DNA of 64,000 nucleotides, taken from VBDM01 sp035499735. GTDB taxonomy: Bacteria; Pseudomonadota; Gammaproteobacteria; Burkholderiales; SG8-39. This document shows positions 40,430-48,682 of the stretch, one piece after another. Both the position numbers and the translations under genes were made by a program. The notes below the pieces were generated by a model. The model did not search any database. It worked only from the letters and a program-made list of their open reading frames with translations, and was not told where the DNA came from. The stretch is taken from contig DATJYC010000081.1 of NCBI GenBank assembly GCA_035499735.1, forward strand, positions 1 through 64,000, in the 5' to 3' direction. Numbering within the stretch: position 1 is the first letter of the stretch; the number at the start of each line of letters is the position of its first letter.

Positions 40430-41455
40430 ATGATCAACGCGGCGATGGTCGGACTGGGTTGGTGGGGCAAGACGCTGGTGGAGTCGCTCGCCGACGGCAG
40501 CGACGTCATGCGGTTCACCGGCCTGACGACGCGGACGGTGTCACCGGACGTCGAGGCCTTTGCCGCGCAGCACAAGCTGCGCCTGCTCGACAGCTACGAA
40601 GCGGCGCTCCGCGACCCGAACATCGACGCGGTCGTGCTCGCGACTCCGCCCTCGGGACACGTCAGGCAGGTTATCGCGGCGGCAGGGGCGGGCAAGCACA
40701 TCTTCTGCGAAAAACCGTTCTCGTACTCGAAGAAGGACGCGCAGTCCGCGGTCGCCGCCGTGCGCAAGGCGGGACGCACGCTCGGCCTCGGCTACAACCG
40801 CCGCTTCCATCCCGAGATGATCAGGCTGCGCGAGCGGATGCGCGCGGGCGAGCTAGGCGTCATCGAGCATATCGAGTGCAACATGGCGCATCCCAATGCG
40901 CTGTACTTCAAGCCGGAGGCATGGCGCGCCATGAAGAACGAGGCGCCCGTCGGCGGGCTGGCGTCGCTCGGCGTGCACGCGGTCGACGCCTTCGTCGACC
41001 TGTGCGGAGAATACGACAGCGTCTACTGCCAGAGCTTCGCGCGGGCCGTGGGAGGCGAGATCGACGACACCAGCTCGATGCTGTTCCGCATGAAGGCCGG
41101 CATGTCGGCCTATCTCAGCACGATCACCACGACCGGTCCGGCGTTCAGCATCCATGTCTTCGGCTCCAAGGGCTGGGTGCGCCTGGAAGGCGTCACGCAC
41201 GTCGCGGGCGCTTCGTCCGAAGAGCGGCGGACGCGGCTCTTCGGGGCGTGCAAGTACCAGCCGCTCAAAGGGCCGATGGAAACGTGGGAGGCCGAGAAAC
41301 TGGATGTCACCCGCGCCTGCTTCGAGGCGTTCGCCCGCGCGGCCGAGGGCGGACCCGCATTCCAGATCACGCCCGAGCAGATGGTCCACGGCGCGTCGGC
41401 CACCGAGGCGATCATCCGCTCGGCGGCGAGCGGCAAGGTGGAGAAGGTCCTCTAG
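40430..41455 (+). CDS. Gfo/Idh/MocA-family NAD(P)-dependent oxidoreductase
   Basis: The 341-residue protein has an N-terminal Rossmann domain (AAMVGLGWWGKTLVESL; VVLATPPSGHVRQVIAAAGAGKHIFCEKPFS with the conserved EKP lysine) and a C-terminal substrate domain with GLASLGVHAVDAFVDL. Family members oxidise or reduce sugars, inositols and related polyols. It precedes an EboE-like TIM-barrel protein, a pairing that suggests conversion of a sugar- or polyol-like substrate, as inference. Confidence 0.88.
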   Translation: MINAAMVGLGWWGKTLVESLADGSDVMRFTGLTTRTVSPDVEAFAAQHKLRLLDSYEAALRDPNIDAVVLATPPSGHVRQVIAAAGAGKHIFCEKPFSYSKKDAQSAVAAVRKAGRTLGLGYNRRFHPEMIRLRERMRAGELGVIEHIECNMAHPNALYFKPEAWRAMKNEAPVGGLASLGVHAVDAFVDLCGEYDSVYCQSFARAVGGEIDDTSSMLFRMKAGMSAYLSTITTTGPAFSIHVFGSKGWVRLEGVTHVAGASSEERRTRLFGACKYQPLKGPMETWEAEKLDVTRACFEAFARAAEGGPAFQITPEQMVHGASATEAIIRSAASGKVEKVL

Positions 41456-41471
41456 GGGGGCAAGGAGAACC

Positions 41472-42671
41472 ATGGATCTCGGCAAGGGCCTCGGCCACCT
41501 GACGTACTCGACCCTGGTCCATCCCGGGGACACCTGGGAGGAGATGTGGGCGAGCCTCGTCACCTACGTTCCGAAGGTGAAGGCGCGGTTCGCGCCCCGG
41601 GACCCTTTCGGCGTATCGCTGCGGCTGTCGGCGAAATCTGCGGAGAGGCTGGCCGGGGACCGCGCGGAGCGCGAAAGGCTCAAGAAGTTCCTCGCCGACA
41701 ACGAGATGTATCTGTATACGGTGAACGCGTTTCCCTACGGGCCGTTCAAGAACCAGATCGTCAAGGAGCAGGTCTACGAGCCGGACTGGCGCTCCGAAGA
41801 GCGCACGCGCTATACCATCAACGTCGCCGAGGTGCTCGCCGACGTGGTGCCCGAGGAGATCTCACCGTCGATCCAGAGCGCGCCGCTCGGCTTCAAGCCG
41901 CGCGTGACCGGGTCCGACGTGGTGGCGAGCTACACGCAGCACGTGCTGCGCGTGGCCGCCCATCTGGTCGGGCTTGCGGCGCGCACCGGGCGTACGGTGA
42001 CCCTCGCGCTCGAGCCCGAGCCCTATTGTTTCCTGGAGACTACCGACGAGACGGTTGCATATTTCACGAATCATCTCTACTCGGGTGCCTCTGCGATGGC
42101 GCTCGCGAAGCTCGCCGGCATCCCGGTCTCCGAAGCGCACGTCGCGCTGCGCCGGCATGTGGGCGTCGTATTCGACATCTGCCACCAGGCGGTGGTCTTC
42201 GAGAACATCGCCGAGTCGCTGCAGAAGCTGGTGGACGCGGGCATCCCCATCTTCAAGCTCCAGGAAGCGGCGGCGATGCGTGTCCCCGAGGTCACGCAGA
42301 AGATCGTCGACACGCTCCAGCGCTACGCGAAGACGATCTACCTCACGCAGACCGTGGAAAAGAAGGACGGCAAGCTCACGCGCTTCCTCAACCTGGAGGA
42401 CGCCTTTGCCGCGTGGAAGGCGAGTCCCGGGCCGCGCGAATGGCGCACCCATTTCCACGTCCCGGTCTTTCTCGACAGCCTGGGAGAGCTGGGAACCACC
42501 CGCTTCGCGATCGAGGACGCCCTGCGGTTCCACAAGGCGAATCCGCTCTCGCGCCAGCTCGAGATCGAGACCTATACCTGGGACGTGCTCCCCGAGCACC
42601 TGAAGACCGGGGACATCGTCGACTACGTCACGCGCGAGCTCGAGTGGGTCAAAGGTCAGCTCGCTTCTTGA
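41472..42671 (+). CDS. EboE-like TIM-barrel protein
   Basis: The 399-residue protein begins GLGHLTYSTLVHPGDTWEEMW, close to the signature start of EboE (metabolite traffic protein of the ebo clusters). It has a xylose-isomerase-like barrel with TVTLALEPEPYCFLETTDE, GVVFDICHQAVVFEN and THFHVPVFLDSLGELGTT carrying plausible metal-binding Glu, Asp and His. In ebo operons EboE occurs with EboA-D; none of those is here. GGAGAACC precedes the ATG at 41472. An isomerase or lyase on a sugar-like compound is possible but unproven. Confidence 0.75.
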   Translation: MDLGKGLGHLTYSTLVHPGDTWEEMWASLVTYVPKVKARFAPRDPFGVSLRLSAKSAERLAGDRAERERLKKFLADNEMYLYTVNAFPYGPFKNQIVKEQVYEPDWRSEERTRYTINVAEVLADVVPEEISPSIQSAPLGFKPRVTGSDVVASYTQHVLRVAAHLVGLAARTGRTVTLALEPEPYCFLETTDETVAYFTNHLYSGASAMALAKLAGIPVSEAHVALRRHVGVVFDICHQAVVFENIAESLQKLVDAGIPIFKLQEAAAMRVPEVTQKIVDTLQRYAKTIYLTQTVEKKDGKLTRFLNLEDAFAAWKASPGPREWRTHFHVPVFLDSLGELGTTRFAIEDALRFHKANPLSRQLEIETYTWDVLPEHLKTGDIVDYVTRELEWVKGQLAS

Positions 42672-42682
42672 AGGAACAAATC

Positions 42683-43564
42683 ATGAAGGTCGGATTCATC
42701 GGCACCGGGCGGATGGGGCGGGCCATGGCCCGGCGCCTCATCGAGGCGGGCCACGAGCTCGCCGTCTTCAATCGCACCCCCGCCAAGGCCGCCGAGCTGG
42801 TGCAGGCCGGCGCGAGGTCGGCGGCTTCGATTGCGCGCGCCGCACAGCACGGCGACGCCGTCTTCACCATGCTAGCCGACGACGCGGCGCTCGAGGACGT
42901 GGCCGGCCAGGCGGGCGGGCTGCTCGAGTCGCTGCCGAAGGGCGGGATCCACATCTGCTCGGGCACGCACGGCATCGGCGTCATCCGCAAGCTCAAGGCC
43001 TCGCACGCGGCGCGCGGCCAGGTCCTCGTGACCGCGCCGATGCTCGGCCGGCCCGAGATGGTGGCAGCCGGCCAGGCCGGCATCGTCGTCGCGGGTCCTG
43101 CCGAGGTCCTGGAGCGCTGCGCTCCGCTGTTCGCGGCGGTCGCGCGGCGCAGCTTCGAGGCCGGCGCCGATCCCGAGACCGCGACCGCGATCAAGATCGC
43201 CAACAACTTCGTGCTCGGCTGTGCGATCGAGGCGATGGGGGAGGGGTTTTCGCTCGTGCGGAAGTACGGCGTCGCGCCGCAGGTGTTCAACGACGTGATG
43301 ACCGACGGGCTGTTCGCCTGCCCCGCGTACAAGGCCTACGGGAAGATCATCGTCGACGAGAGCTACGACAAGGTCGGCCAGATGGCGACGCTAGGCCTGA
43401 AAGACGCAAACCTCGCGCTCGCGGCGGGCGAGGCGGCCGGCGTGCCGCTGCCGAGCAACAACGTGTGGCGCGACCGGCTGCTCGGCGCCATCGCGCACGG
43501 CGACGGCGGCAAGGACTGGGCGGTGATGGCGCTCGAACAGGCGCGGGCGAGCGGGCTCGCGTAA
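42683..43564 (+). CDS. 3-hydroxyisobutyrate dehydrogenase-family (beta-hydroxyacid) dehydrogenase
   Basis: From the ATG at 42683 (AAGGAAC ribosome site) the protein has 293 residues. The NAD(P) motif is KVGFIGTGRMGRAMARRLIEAGH. ICSGTHGIGVIRKL takes the place of the substrate-binding segment, where the usual wording is D.STISP-like. The catalytic lysine is in AIKIANNFVLGC near 172. It would oxidise a beta-hydroxyacid or reduce a semialdehyde. It ends the six-gene unit; tRNA-Ser begins 16 bases later. Confidence 0.88.
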   Translation: MKVGFIGTGRMGRAMARRLIEAGHELAVFNRTPAKAAELVQAGARSAASIARAAQHGDAVFTMLADDAALEDVAGQAGGLLESLPKGGIHICSGTHGIGVIRKLKASHAARGQVLVTAPMLGRPEMVAAGQAGIVVAGPAEVLERCAPLFAAVARRSFEAGADPETATAIKIANNFVLGCAIEAMGEGFSLVRKYGVAPQVFNDVMTDGLFACPAYKAYGKIIVDESYDKVGQMATLGLKDANLALAAGEAAGVPLPSNNVWRDRLLGAIAHGDGGKDWAVMALEQARASGLA

Positions 43565-43567
43565 AAT
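43562..43567 (+). promoter_or_regulatory. -10 box for tRNA-Ser
   Basis: TAAAAT overlaps the stop codon of the preceding dehydrogenase and lies 13 bases before the tRNA 5' end. No good -35 is visible. Confidence 0.4.
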
Positions 43568-43580
43568 CCAGCCTCGAACC

Positions 43581-43671
43581 GGAGAGGTGGATGAGTGGTT
43601 TAAGTCGCACGCCTGGAAAGCGTGTTTAGGTTAACAGCCTAACGCGGGTTCGAATCCCGCCCTCTCCGCCA
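43581..43671 (+). tRNA. tRNA-Ser (anticodon GGA)
   Basis: The 91-base class II tRNA has acceptor arms GGAGAGG/CCTCTCC, discriminator G, encoded CCA, anticodon stem CACGC/GCGTG around CTGGAAA, and a long variable arm (TTTAGGTTAACAGCCTAA region). A DUF4124 gene starts 12 bases after it. Confidence 0.97.
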
Positions 43672-43683
43672 CACAGGGCCATC

Positions 43684-44073
43684 ATGAAGCTGACCGCAAA
43701 GCCGATCGTCGCTGCCTGCGCTCTGCTCCTCTCACCGGGACTCGCGGCGCAGACTTACAAATGCGTCGACGAGTTCGGAAAGATCACGTACTCGGGCAAG
43801 AAGTGCAGTGAGCTCGGTCTGAAGGACGCTGGCGAGGTCAAGGACAGGCTCAACATCAACCCTGCGCTCCCGACCGCTTCACCGCCCGCGACTCCGGGAA
43901 GATCCAGCGACGACCGGCCGAGCGTCCGCGCCGCTCCCGCTCCTGCGGCGCGCGCTCCCGAGATTCCCGAGACGCCTGCCGCGCCCGAGGAGCCCGCGCA
44001 GCCCGAACGGCGCTGCTTCGTCGTGAATACTCCCAAGGGCAAGGTCACGCGCTGCAACGACGTGCCCGATTGA
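43684..44073 (+). CDS. Exported DUF4124-domain protein
   Basis: The 129-residue protein has a signal peptide ending GLAAQ, then the DUF4124 core TYKCVDEFGKITYSGKKCSELGL with two conserved cysteines. A Pro/Ala-rich linker follows, then a second cysteine pair near the C-terminus (RRCFVVNTPKGKVTRCND). It is likely periplasmic with disulfides. Function is unknown. It follows tRNA-Ser directly and is separated by a 302-base gap from the ApbE-led cluster. Confidence 0.85.
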   Translation: MKLTAKPIVAACALLLSPGLAAQTYKCVDEFGKITYSGKKCSELGLKDAGEVKDRLNINPALPTASPPATPGRSSDDRPSVRAAPAPAARAPEIPETPAAPEEPAQPERRCFVVNTPKGKVTRCNDVPD

Positions 44074-44375
44074 TCTTTCGATCGGGCTGAAACAAAGCTT
44101 ACATCTCCCCGCTGTGTCGCCTCTAGGCGACATTCCCGCTGTCTCAGCGGCCGGCGTTTGGTTGAATTTGTCTCATCGTTCGCGATCGCGCGTCGCGATT
44201 GCGGCATTTGATCGCGTCATGGCCGACCGGCTGGTGTACCTTCTCGCCCTGGCGACGCATGTCACACCGAAGACGGCGCATGCCCAACCCAATGATGAAG
44301 ACACTGAAAGCCAACGCTGCTACCGTTATACCGATGCGTAGCGTTGTCCTCTCGAAGCGGGCTCAAGGCGGCTGG
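44074..44375. other. 302-base gap with two hairpins and a promoter, upstream of apbE
   Basis: Two adjacent perfect hairpins stand out: TGTCGCC-TCTA-GGCGACA (44115-44132) and CCGCTG-TCT-CAGCGG (44136-44150). A second CCGCTG at 44109-44114 could pair with the same CAGCGG, so two folds exclude each other. No clear T-run follows. A CTGAAA-17-TATACC promoter lies at 44304-44332. In-frame ATGs at 44199, 44280 and 44334 lie upstream of or inside this promoter, which argues against their use. Confidence 0.45.
44304..44332 (+). promoter_or_regulatory. Candidate promoter for the apbE-led cluster
   Basis: CTGAAA (44304-44309) and TATACC (44327-44332) are separated by 17 bases; the transcript would start near 44339, before the apbE ATGs at 44376 and 44397. 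Confidence 0.4.
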
Positions 44376-45299
44376 ATGAGCCGCGAGGAGGCCATCATGG
44401 GGACGGCGATACGCGTGGAGCTGTGGCACGAGAACGCCGCACTCGGCGAATCGGCCATCGGCGCGGTCATGCAGGAGATGCACCGCATCGACCGCGCGAT
44501 GAGCCCGTTCAAGCCGGACAGCGAGCTCTCGCGCCTCAACCGCGAGGCGGCAAGGGCGCCGGTGCCGGTGAGCCGGGAGCTGTTCGAGCTGATGGAGCGG
44601 TCGGTCGAATTCTCCGAGCTCTCCGGGGGCGCCTTCGACATCACGTTCGCAAGCGTGGGTTCCATGTTCGACTACCGCGCCGGAACCCGGCCGGCCGACG
44701 ACAAGGTCGCCTCGGCGCTGCCGGGCATCGACTACCGGCACATCCGTCTCGACCACGCCCGGCGCACGATCCGTTTCGCGCACGACAAAGTGCAAGTCGA
44801 CCTCGGGGGCATCGCCAAGGGGCACGCGGTGGACAACTGCATCGCCCTGCTGAGGGCGCGCGGCGTGCGGCAGGCCCTGGTCATGGCCGGGGGCGACAGC
44901 CGCGTGCTGGGCGACAAGCGCGGACGGCCCTGGATGATCGGCATCCAGGACCCCAGGAACAAGGACGCGATGGCGGCGAGGATTCCCCTCGTGGACGCCG
45001 CGATCTCGACCTCGGGCGACTACGAGCGCTACTTCGAGGAGGACGGCGTCCGCTATCACCACATCCTCGATCCGAAGACGGGGATGTCGGCGACCGGGGT
45101 TCGCAGCGTCACCATCATCGGCCCAGACGCCACGACGACGGAGGGCATTTCCAAGAGCGTGTTCATCAAGGGACCAGAGCAGGGAATCCGCTTCGTCGAA
45201 TCGCTGCCGGAGATCGATGCCGTGGTGATCGACGACCGGGGAAACCTGCACACGACGCGCGGCTTGCGTCGCGAGTCAACCGCAATGCACGAGGGCTAG
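44376..45299 (+). CDS. apbE: FAD:protein FMN transferase ApbE-like
   Basis: The protein (307 residues from 44376) has the ApbE core: EEAIMGTAIRVELW, RIDRAMSPFKPDSELSRLNREA, VDLGGIAKGHAVDNC, ALVMAGGDSRVLGDKRGRPW and AISTSGDYERYF, then HHILDPKTGMSATGV with the active-site aspartate region. ApbE covalently attaches FMN to Ser/Thr of exported redox proteins. No signal peptide is visible. I choose 44376 because the strand before MGT belongs to the fold; an ATG at 44397 has the best ribosome site (GAGGAGG) and is a real alternative. It leads the envelope redox cluster. Confidence 0.88.
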   Translation: MSREEAIMGTAIRVELWHENAALGESAIGAVMQEMHRIDRAMSPFKPDSELSRLNREAARAPVPVSRELFELMERSVEFSELSGGAFDITFASVGSMFDYRAGTRPADDKVASALPGIDYRHIRLDHARRTIRFAHDKVQVDLGGIAKGHAVDNCIALLRARGVRQALVMAGGDSRVLGDKRGRPWMIGIQDPRNKDAMAARIPLVDAAISTSGDYERYFEEDGVRYHHILDPKTGMSATGVRSVTIIGPDATTTEGISKSVFIKGPEQGIRFVESLPEIDAVVIDDRGNLHTTRGLRRESTAMHEG

Positions 45300-45323
45300 G
45301 GCCCGCAGTGCGAGGAGGCAGTC

Positions 45324-48179
45324 ATGTGGCGCTTTCAAACTGAACGCAGGATCGCCTGGGCGCTGGCGGGCGTGGCGGCCGGTGTGGCCGCCTGCACCGG
45401 CAGCTCCGATTCCATCACCGTCGGGGGCGACGTCGCCATCGCCTACGTCAAGCGGCCCGTCTCCGCTCTCGGGAATCCGACGGACGCGGTGACGACCGGC
45501 CAGGGAGGCGATCTCTTCATCCGCGACAAGTCCTCGCCGAGCGGGACCGAGACGAACGTCACCGCCTCCCTCACCAACGGCCAGGGCGACGTGAACCACC
45601 CGGAGGTCTCCTTCGACGGCACGAAGATTGTGTTCGCGATGCGCCGGCCGGCCGACTCCAACTGGGGGATTTGGGAATACGACACCGTGAGCAAGTCGAC
45701 GCGGCGCATCGCCTGCGACGCGGCCTTCGCGGGCGACGACACCGAGCCCGCCTACCTGCCCGACGGTCGCATCGTGTTCATATCGAACCGCCAGGAGACG
45801 ACGAAGAGCCAGATGCAGGCGCAGGGCCGGACGCCCTATACCTACGTCGACGAATACGACCGGGAGCAGACGGCGGTCCTGCACGTCATGGATTCCGACG
45901 GCAAGAATTGCCGCCAGATCTCGTTCGACCAGAGCCACGACCGCAACCCAACGGTCCTGAGCACCGGAGAGATACTCTATTCGCGCTGGGATCACGTCGG
46001 CGAGCGCAACCAGTTCACGATCTTCAAGGTGAACCCGGACGGGACGAACCTTTTCGTCGTGTACGGCGCGCACAGCCCCGGCAACAGCTACATGCAGCCG
46101 CGCGAGATGCCAGACGGGCATCTCATCGCCACGCTCATGCCGCTTTCGCGCACGCGCGAAGGCGGATCGCTCGAAGTCATCGACTACAAGAACTACTCCG
46201 AGTTCGACGAGCCCGGCGACAACGCGCCTCTGAACGCGCTGGGACAGCCTCACGGTCAGGTCCAAGTTACGGAGCTGATGCTTCCCGGCGCCTCGGCGTC
46301 GGACCTGGCCGCCATGCGCGATCAAGGATTGTCGCCGCTCGGGCGCTACCGCAACCCGTATCCCCTATGGGACGGCACGAACCGCGCGCTGGTGGTGTTC
46401 ACGCCTTCGCAGCCGACGCCTGGCACGGATCCCCTCGGCAACCCCACCACCGTCGAAGGCACGCCGCGCTACGGCATCTACATGCTCGACCTGGGCGCGA
46501 AGACCCTGCGGCCCGTGGTTCCCCCGCAGGACGGCTTCTACTTCGCCAACCCGGTGCCCCTGCAGCCGCGCCCGAAGCCGGCGGTGATCGGCCAGTTCAC
46601 GCCCGATACCACCATCCCCGCCGGGTTCGGGCTGTTCGACGTCGGCACGGTGTACAACACCGACGACAAGCAGCGCATGGGCGACGCGGTGCTCGCCGCG
46701 GGCGAGTCCATCCCGCGCGTCGCCGGCCAGCCCGACATCGCCAACATGTCGGCGCCGGACAAGCCGCAGTACGCAAGCCGCGTCGCGCGCTTCTTCCGCA
46801 TCACCAAGGCGGTGCCGACGCCCTCCGGAATGAACCGCGAGGCGCTCGGCGAGACCGAGTTCGAGATGCAGCAGATCGTGGGCTACGGGACGGTCGAGCC
46901 CGACGGCTCGATCCGCGCGCACGTCCCGGCCGACACCGCGATCAACATCACGGTGCTCGACGCCAACGGGCGCCAGTTCATCGAGCACACGCACTGGATC
47001 CAGGCGCGCGAGGGCGAGCGGCGCTTCTGCAAGGGCTGCCATTCCCCCCGCCTCACGACCACGACCCCGAACCCGGGGACCTCGTCGAGCCAGGCCGAAA
47101 CGCGGGCAACTGCTGATGCGACCTACTCGAACCTCGCGGGCGATATTTCCTACACGGACTTCTGGACCCCGGTCTTCAACACCCAGAACGGCACGTCCCT
47201 CACGCCGCAGGCGCCGATCTCGATCACGTATTCGGGCCTGAGCGCCTCGCCTGTGAAAGGCCCCGCGTCGTGCGCGACGACCTGGTCCGCCAAGGACTGC
47301 GCCATCGTCATCAACTTCCCGGATCACATCCAGCCGATCCTCGATGCCAAGTGCGCGAGCTGCCACAGCGGGCTCACGCCGGCCGCGGGGCTCGACCTGA
47401 GCGCGACGATCTCGGGCGAGTTCGGCCGCACGATGGGCTACCAGAGCCTCATGGTCGGGCCTCCCTTGCTCGACGCCAACGGCGAGCCCATCATTACGGT
47501 CAATGAGGACGGCGAGTTCATGATCGCGCGCGAGGTGCCGCCGGTGGAGCCTGGAGCGGCGCGCGGCAGCAGGCTGATCGAGCGGATGTTCGAGCAGCCG
47601 CTCAAGGCCGATGCGAGCGGCACGACCCAGCGCGCGTTCTGCCTCGCGGGCAACAGCCAGTGCTTCAACGGCGCCACCTACGTGAACCACACGACGATCG
47701 CGAGCCCGCTGACTGCCGCGGAGAAGCGCATCATCACCGAGTGGATCGACATCGGCGGAACGTATTTCAACGATCCTTACAACGGGACCACGCTGCGCAC
47801 GGCGGCGCCGCAGCTTTCGGAGTCGGTGTTCGCGTGCAAGGTGCAGCCGATCCTGCAGGCGACCTGCGCCACCTGCCATCAGGCCTTCGGCGTCGGCACC
47901 AACAACGGGTCGAGCGGCGGGACCCCGAACACCGGGTTCACGGCGAATCGCTTCGTGCTGACGGGGAACACGCCGGCCGATTTCGGCGTCACGGCGACGA
48001 TGGTGACGAACATCGCCGCGCCCGACAGCAGCCTGCTGCTGCTGCGGCCGTCGCGCTCGCTCAGCGACACGCCGCCGCATCCTGGAGGTCCGAACGCCAC
48101 CACGCCGGTGCTGCCATCGGGTTCCGCCGATTACGCCACGATCCGTTCCTGGATCGCGGGCACGCTGACGTGCCAGTAG
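45324..48179 (+). CDS. Three-haem lipoprotein with propeller repeats and hydrazine-synthase-alpha-like middle domain
   Basis: The 951-residue protein has a signal peptide with lipobox VAAC (Cys24). Residues about 40-400 carry TolB/PD40-like propeller blades (HPEVSFDGTKIVFAMRRP, EPAYLPDGRIVFISNRQ). A middle domain with VEPDGSIRAHVPADTAINITVLDANGR follows, ending in the first haem motif CKGCH (569-573). Two further motifs are CASCH (677-681) and CATCH (848-852), in cytochrome-like segments IQPILDAKCASCH and VQPILQATCATCH. The order propeller, middle domain, haem domains resembles HzsA and HzsA-related proteins. HzsB/C partners are absent, so hydrazine synthesis is not implied. It would bind three c-type haems at the outer envelope. 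Confidence 0.85.
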   Translation: MWRFQTERRIAWALAGVAAGVAACTGSSDSITVGGDVAIAYVKRPVSALGNPTDAVTTGQGGDLFIRDKSSPSGTETNVTASLTNGQGDVNHPEVSFDGTKIVFAMRRPADSNWGIWEYDTVSKSTRRIACDAAFAGDDTEPAYLPDGRIVFISNRQETTKSQMQAQGRTPYTYVDEYDREQTAVLHVMDSDGKNCRQISFDQSHDRNPTVLSTGEILYSRWDHVGERNQFTIFKVNPDGTNLFVVYGAHSPGNSYMQPREMPDGHLIATLMPLSRTREGGSLEVIDYKNYSEFDEPGDNAPLNALGQPHGQVQVTELMLPGASASDLAAMRDQGLSPLGRYRNPYPLWDGTNRALVVFTPSQPTPGTDPLGNPTTVEGTPRYGIYMLDLGAKTLRPVVPPQDGFYFANPVPLQPRPKPAVIGQFTPDTTIPAGFGLFDVGTVYNTDDKQRMGDAVLAAGESIPRVAGQPDIANMSAPDKPQYASRVARFFRITKAVPTPSGMNREALGETEFEMQQIVGYGTVEPDGSIRAHVPADTAINITVLDANGRQFIEHTHWIQAREGERRFCKGCHSPRLTTTTPNPGTSSSQAETRATADATYSNLAGDISYTDFWTPVFNTQNGTSLTPQAPISITYSGLSASPVKGPASCATTWSAKDCAIVINFPDHIQPILDAKCASCHSGLTPAAGLDLSATISGEFGRTMGYQSLMVGPPLLDANGEPIITVNEDGEFMIAREVPPVEPGAARGSRLIERMFEQPLKADASGTTQRAFCLAGNSQCFNGATYVNHTTIASPLTAAEKRIITEWIDIGGTYFNDPYNGTTLRTAAPQLSESVFACKVQPILQATCATCHQAFGVGTNNGSSGGTPNTGFTANRFVLTGNTPADFGVTATMVTNIAAPDSSLLLLRPSRSLSDTPPHPGGPNATTPVLPSGSADYATIRSWIAGTLTCQ

Positions 48180-48682
48180 CGAGGGGGCCGAGCTTCCTAT
48201 TGTGCAGCGTCGCGGCGGGCGCCTTGGCGCTCGCCGCGTGCGGGCAGCAGGTGCAGCAGCAAGCGGTCGTCGCGCAGGGTGTGCTGTGCACCAACGACTT
48301 CCAGGCTTGCGTGATGCCGGTGCTCTCCGGCCAGATCCGGCGCCAGGACGGAGCGACCGTGAGCTGCATGAACAGCACCTGCCATCTAGCCGGCGGCAAC
48401 GGCGGCCGCTTCACCCTGAGCGCGACGGACGTGAACGCGGACAAGCTGGTCGTGCAGACCCTGTCCAACCTGGGCGATCCGCACTCGAGCCCCGTCCTGG
48501 TGAAGCCGGCCGAGGAAGTCACCCACGGCGGCGGCCGCGTCTTTCAGGGGCGCACCGACAGCTGCTACCTCGCCGTCTTCAACTGGATCAGCAACCAGGT
48601 CGACCCCGCCCTGGGCGACGCCAGCCCCTCGTGCGGCCAGTGCGTGCCGGTGGCGAGCACCTTCACGAGCTGCGGTTTTTGA
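48170..48682 (+). CDS. Small lipoprotein with CX4CH motif
   Basis: The 170-residue protein begins at a GTG at 48170, overlapping the end of the haem lipoprotein by 10 bases. The signal peptide ends in lipobox LAAC (Cys24). The mature part has nine further cysteines. One pair forms C66-x4-C71-H72 (CMNSTCH), a spacing used by some atypical c-type haem sites, and another is CGQC near the C-terminus. GTVSCMNSTCHL-like context and the following EEVTHGGG resemble cytochrome domains with a distal His. I do not recognise a named family. Confidence 0.75.
   Translation: MPVARGPSFLLCSVAAGALALAACGQQVQQQAVVAQGVLCTNDFQACVMPVLSGQIRRQDGATVSCMNSTCHLAGGNGGRFTLSATDVNADKLVVQTLSNLGDPHSSPVLVKPAEEVTHGGGRVFQGRTDSCYLAVFNWISNQVDPALGDASPSCGQCVPVASTFTSCGF

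Noticed and set aside
45324..48179. Calling this protein hydrazine synthase
   Set aside because: Only the alpha-like architecture is present; HzsB/HzsC and other anammox genes are absent, so only a structural likeness is claimed.
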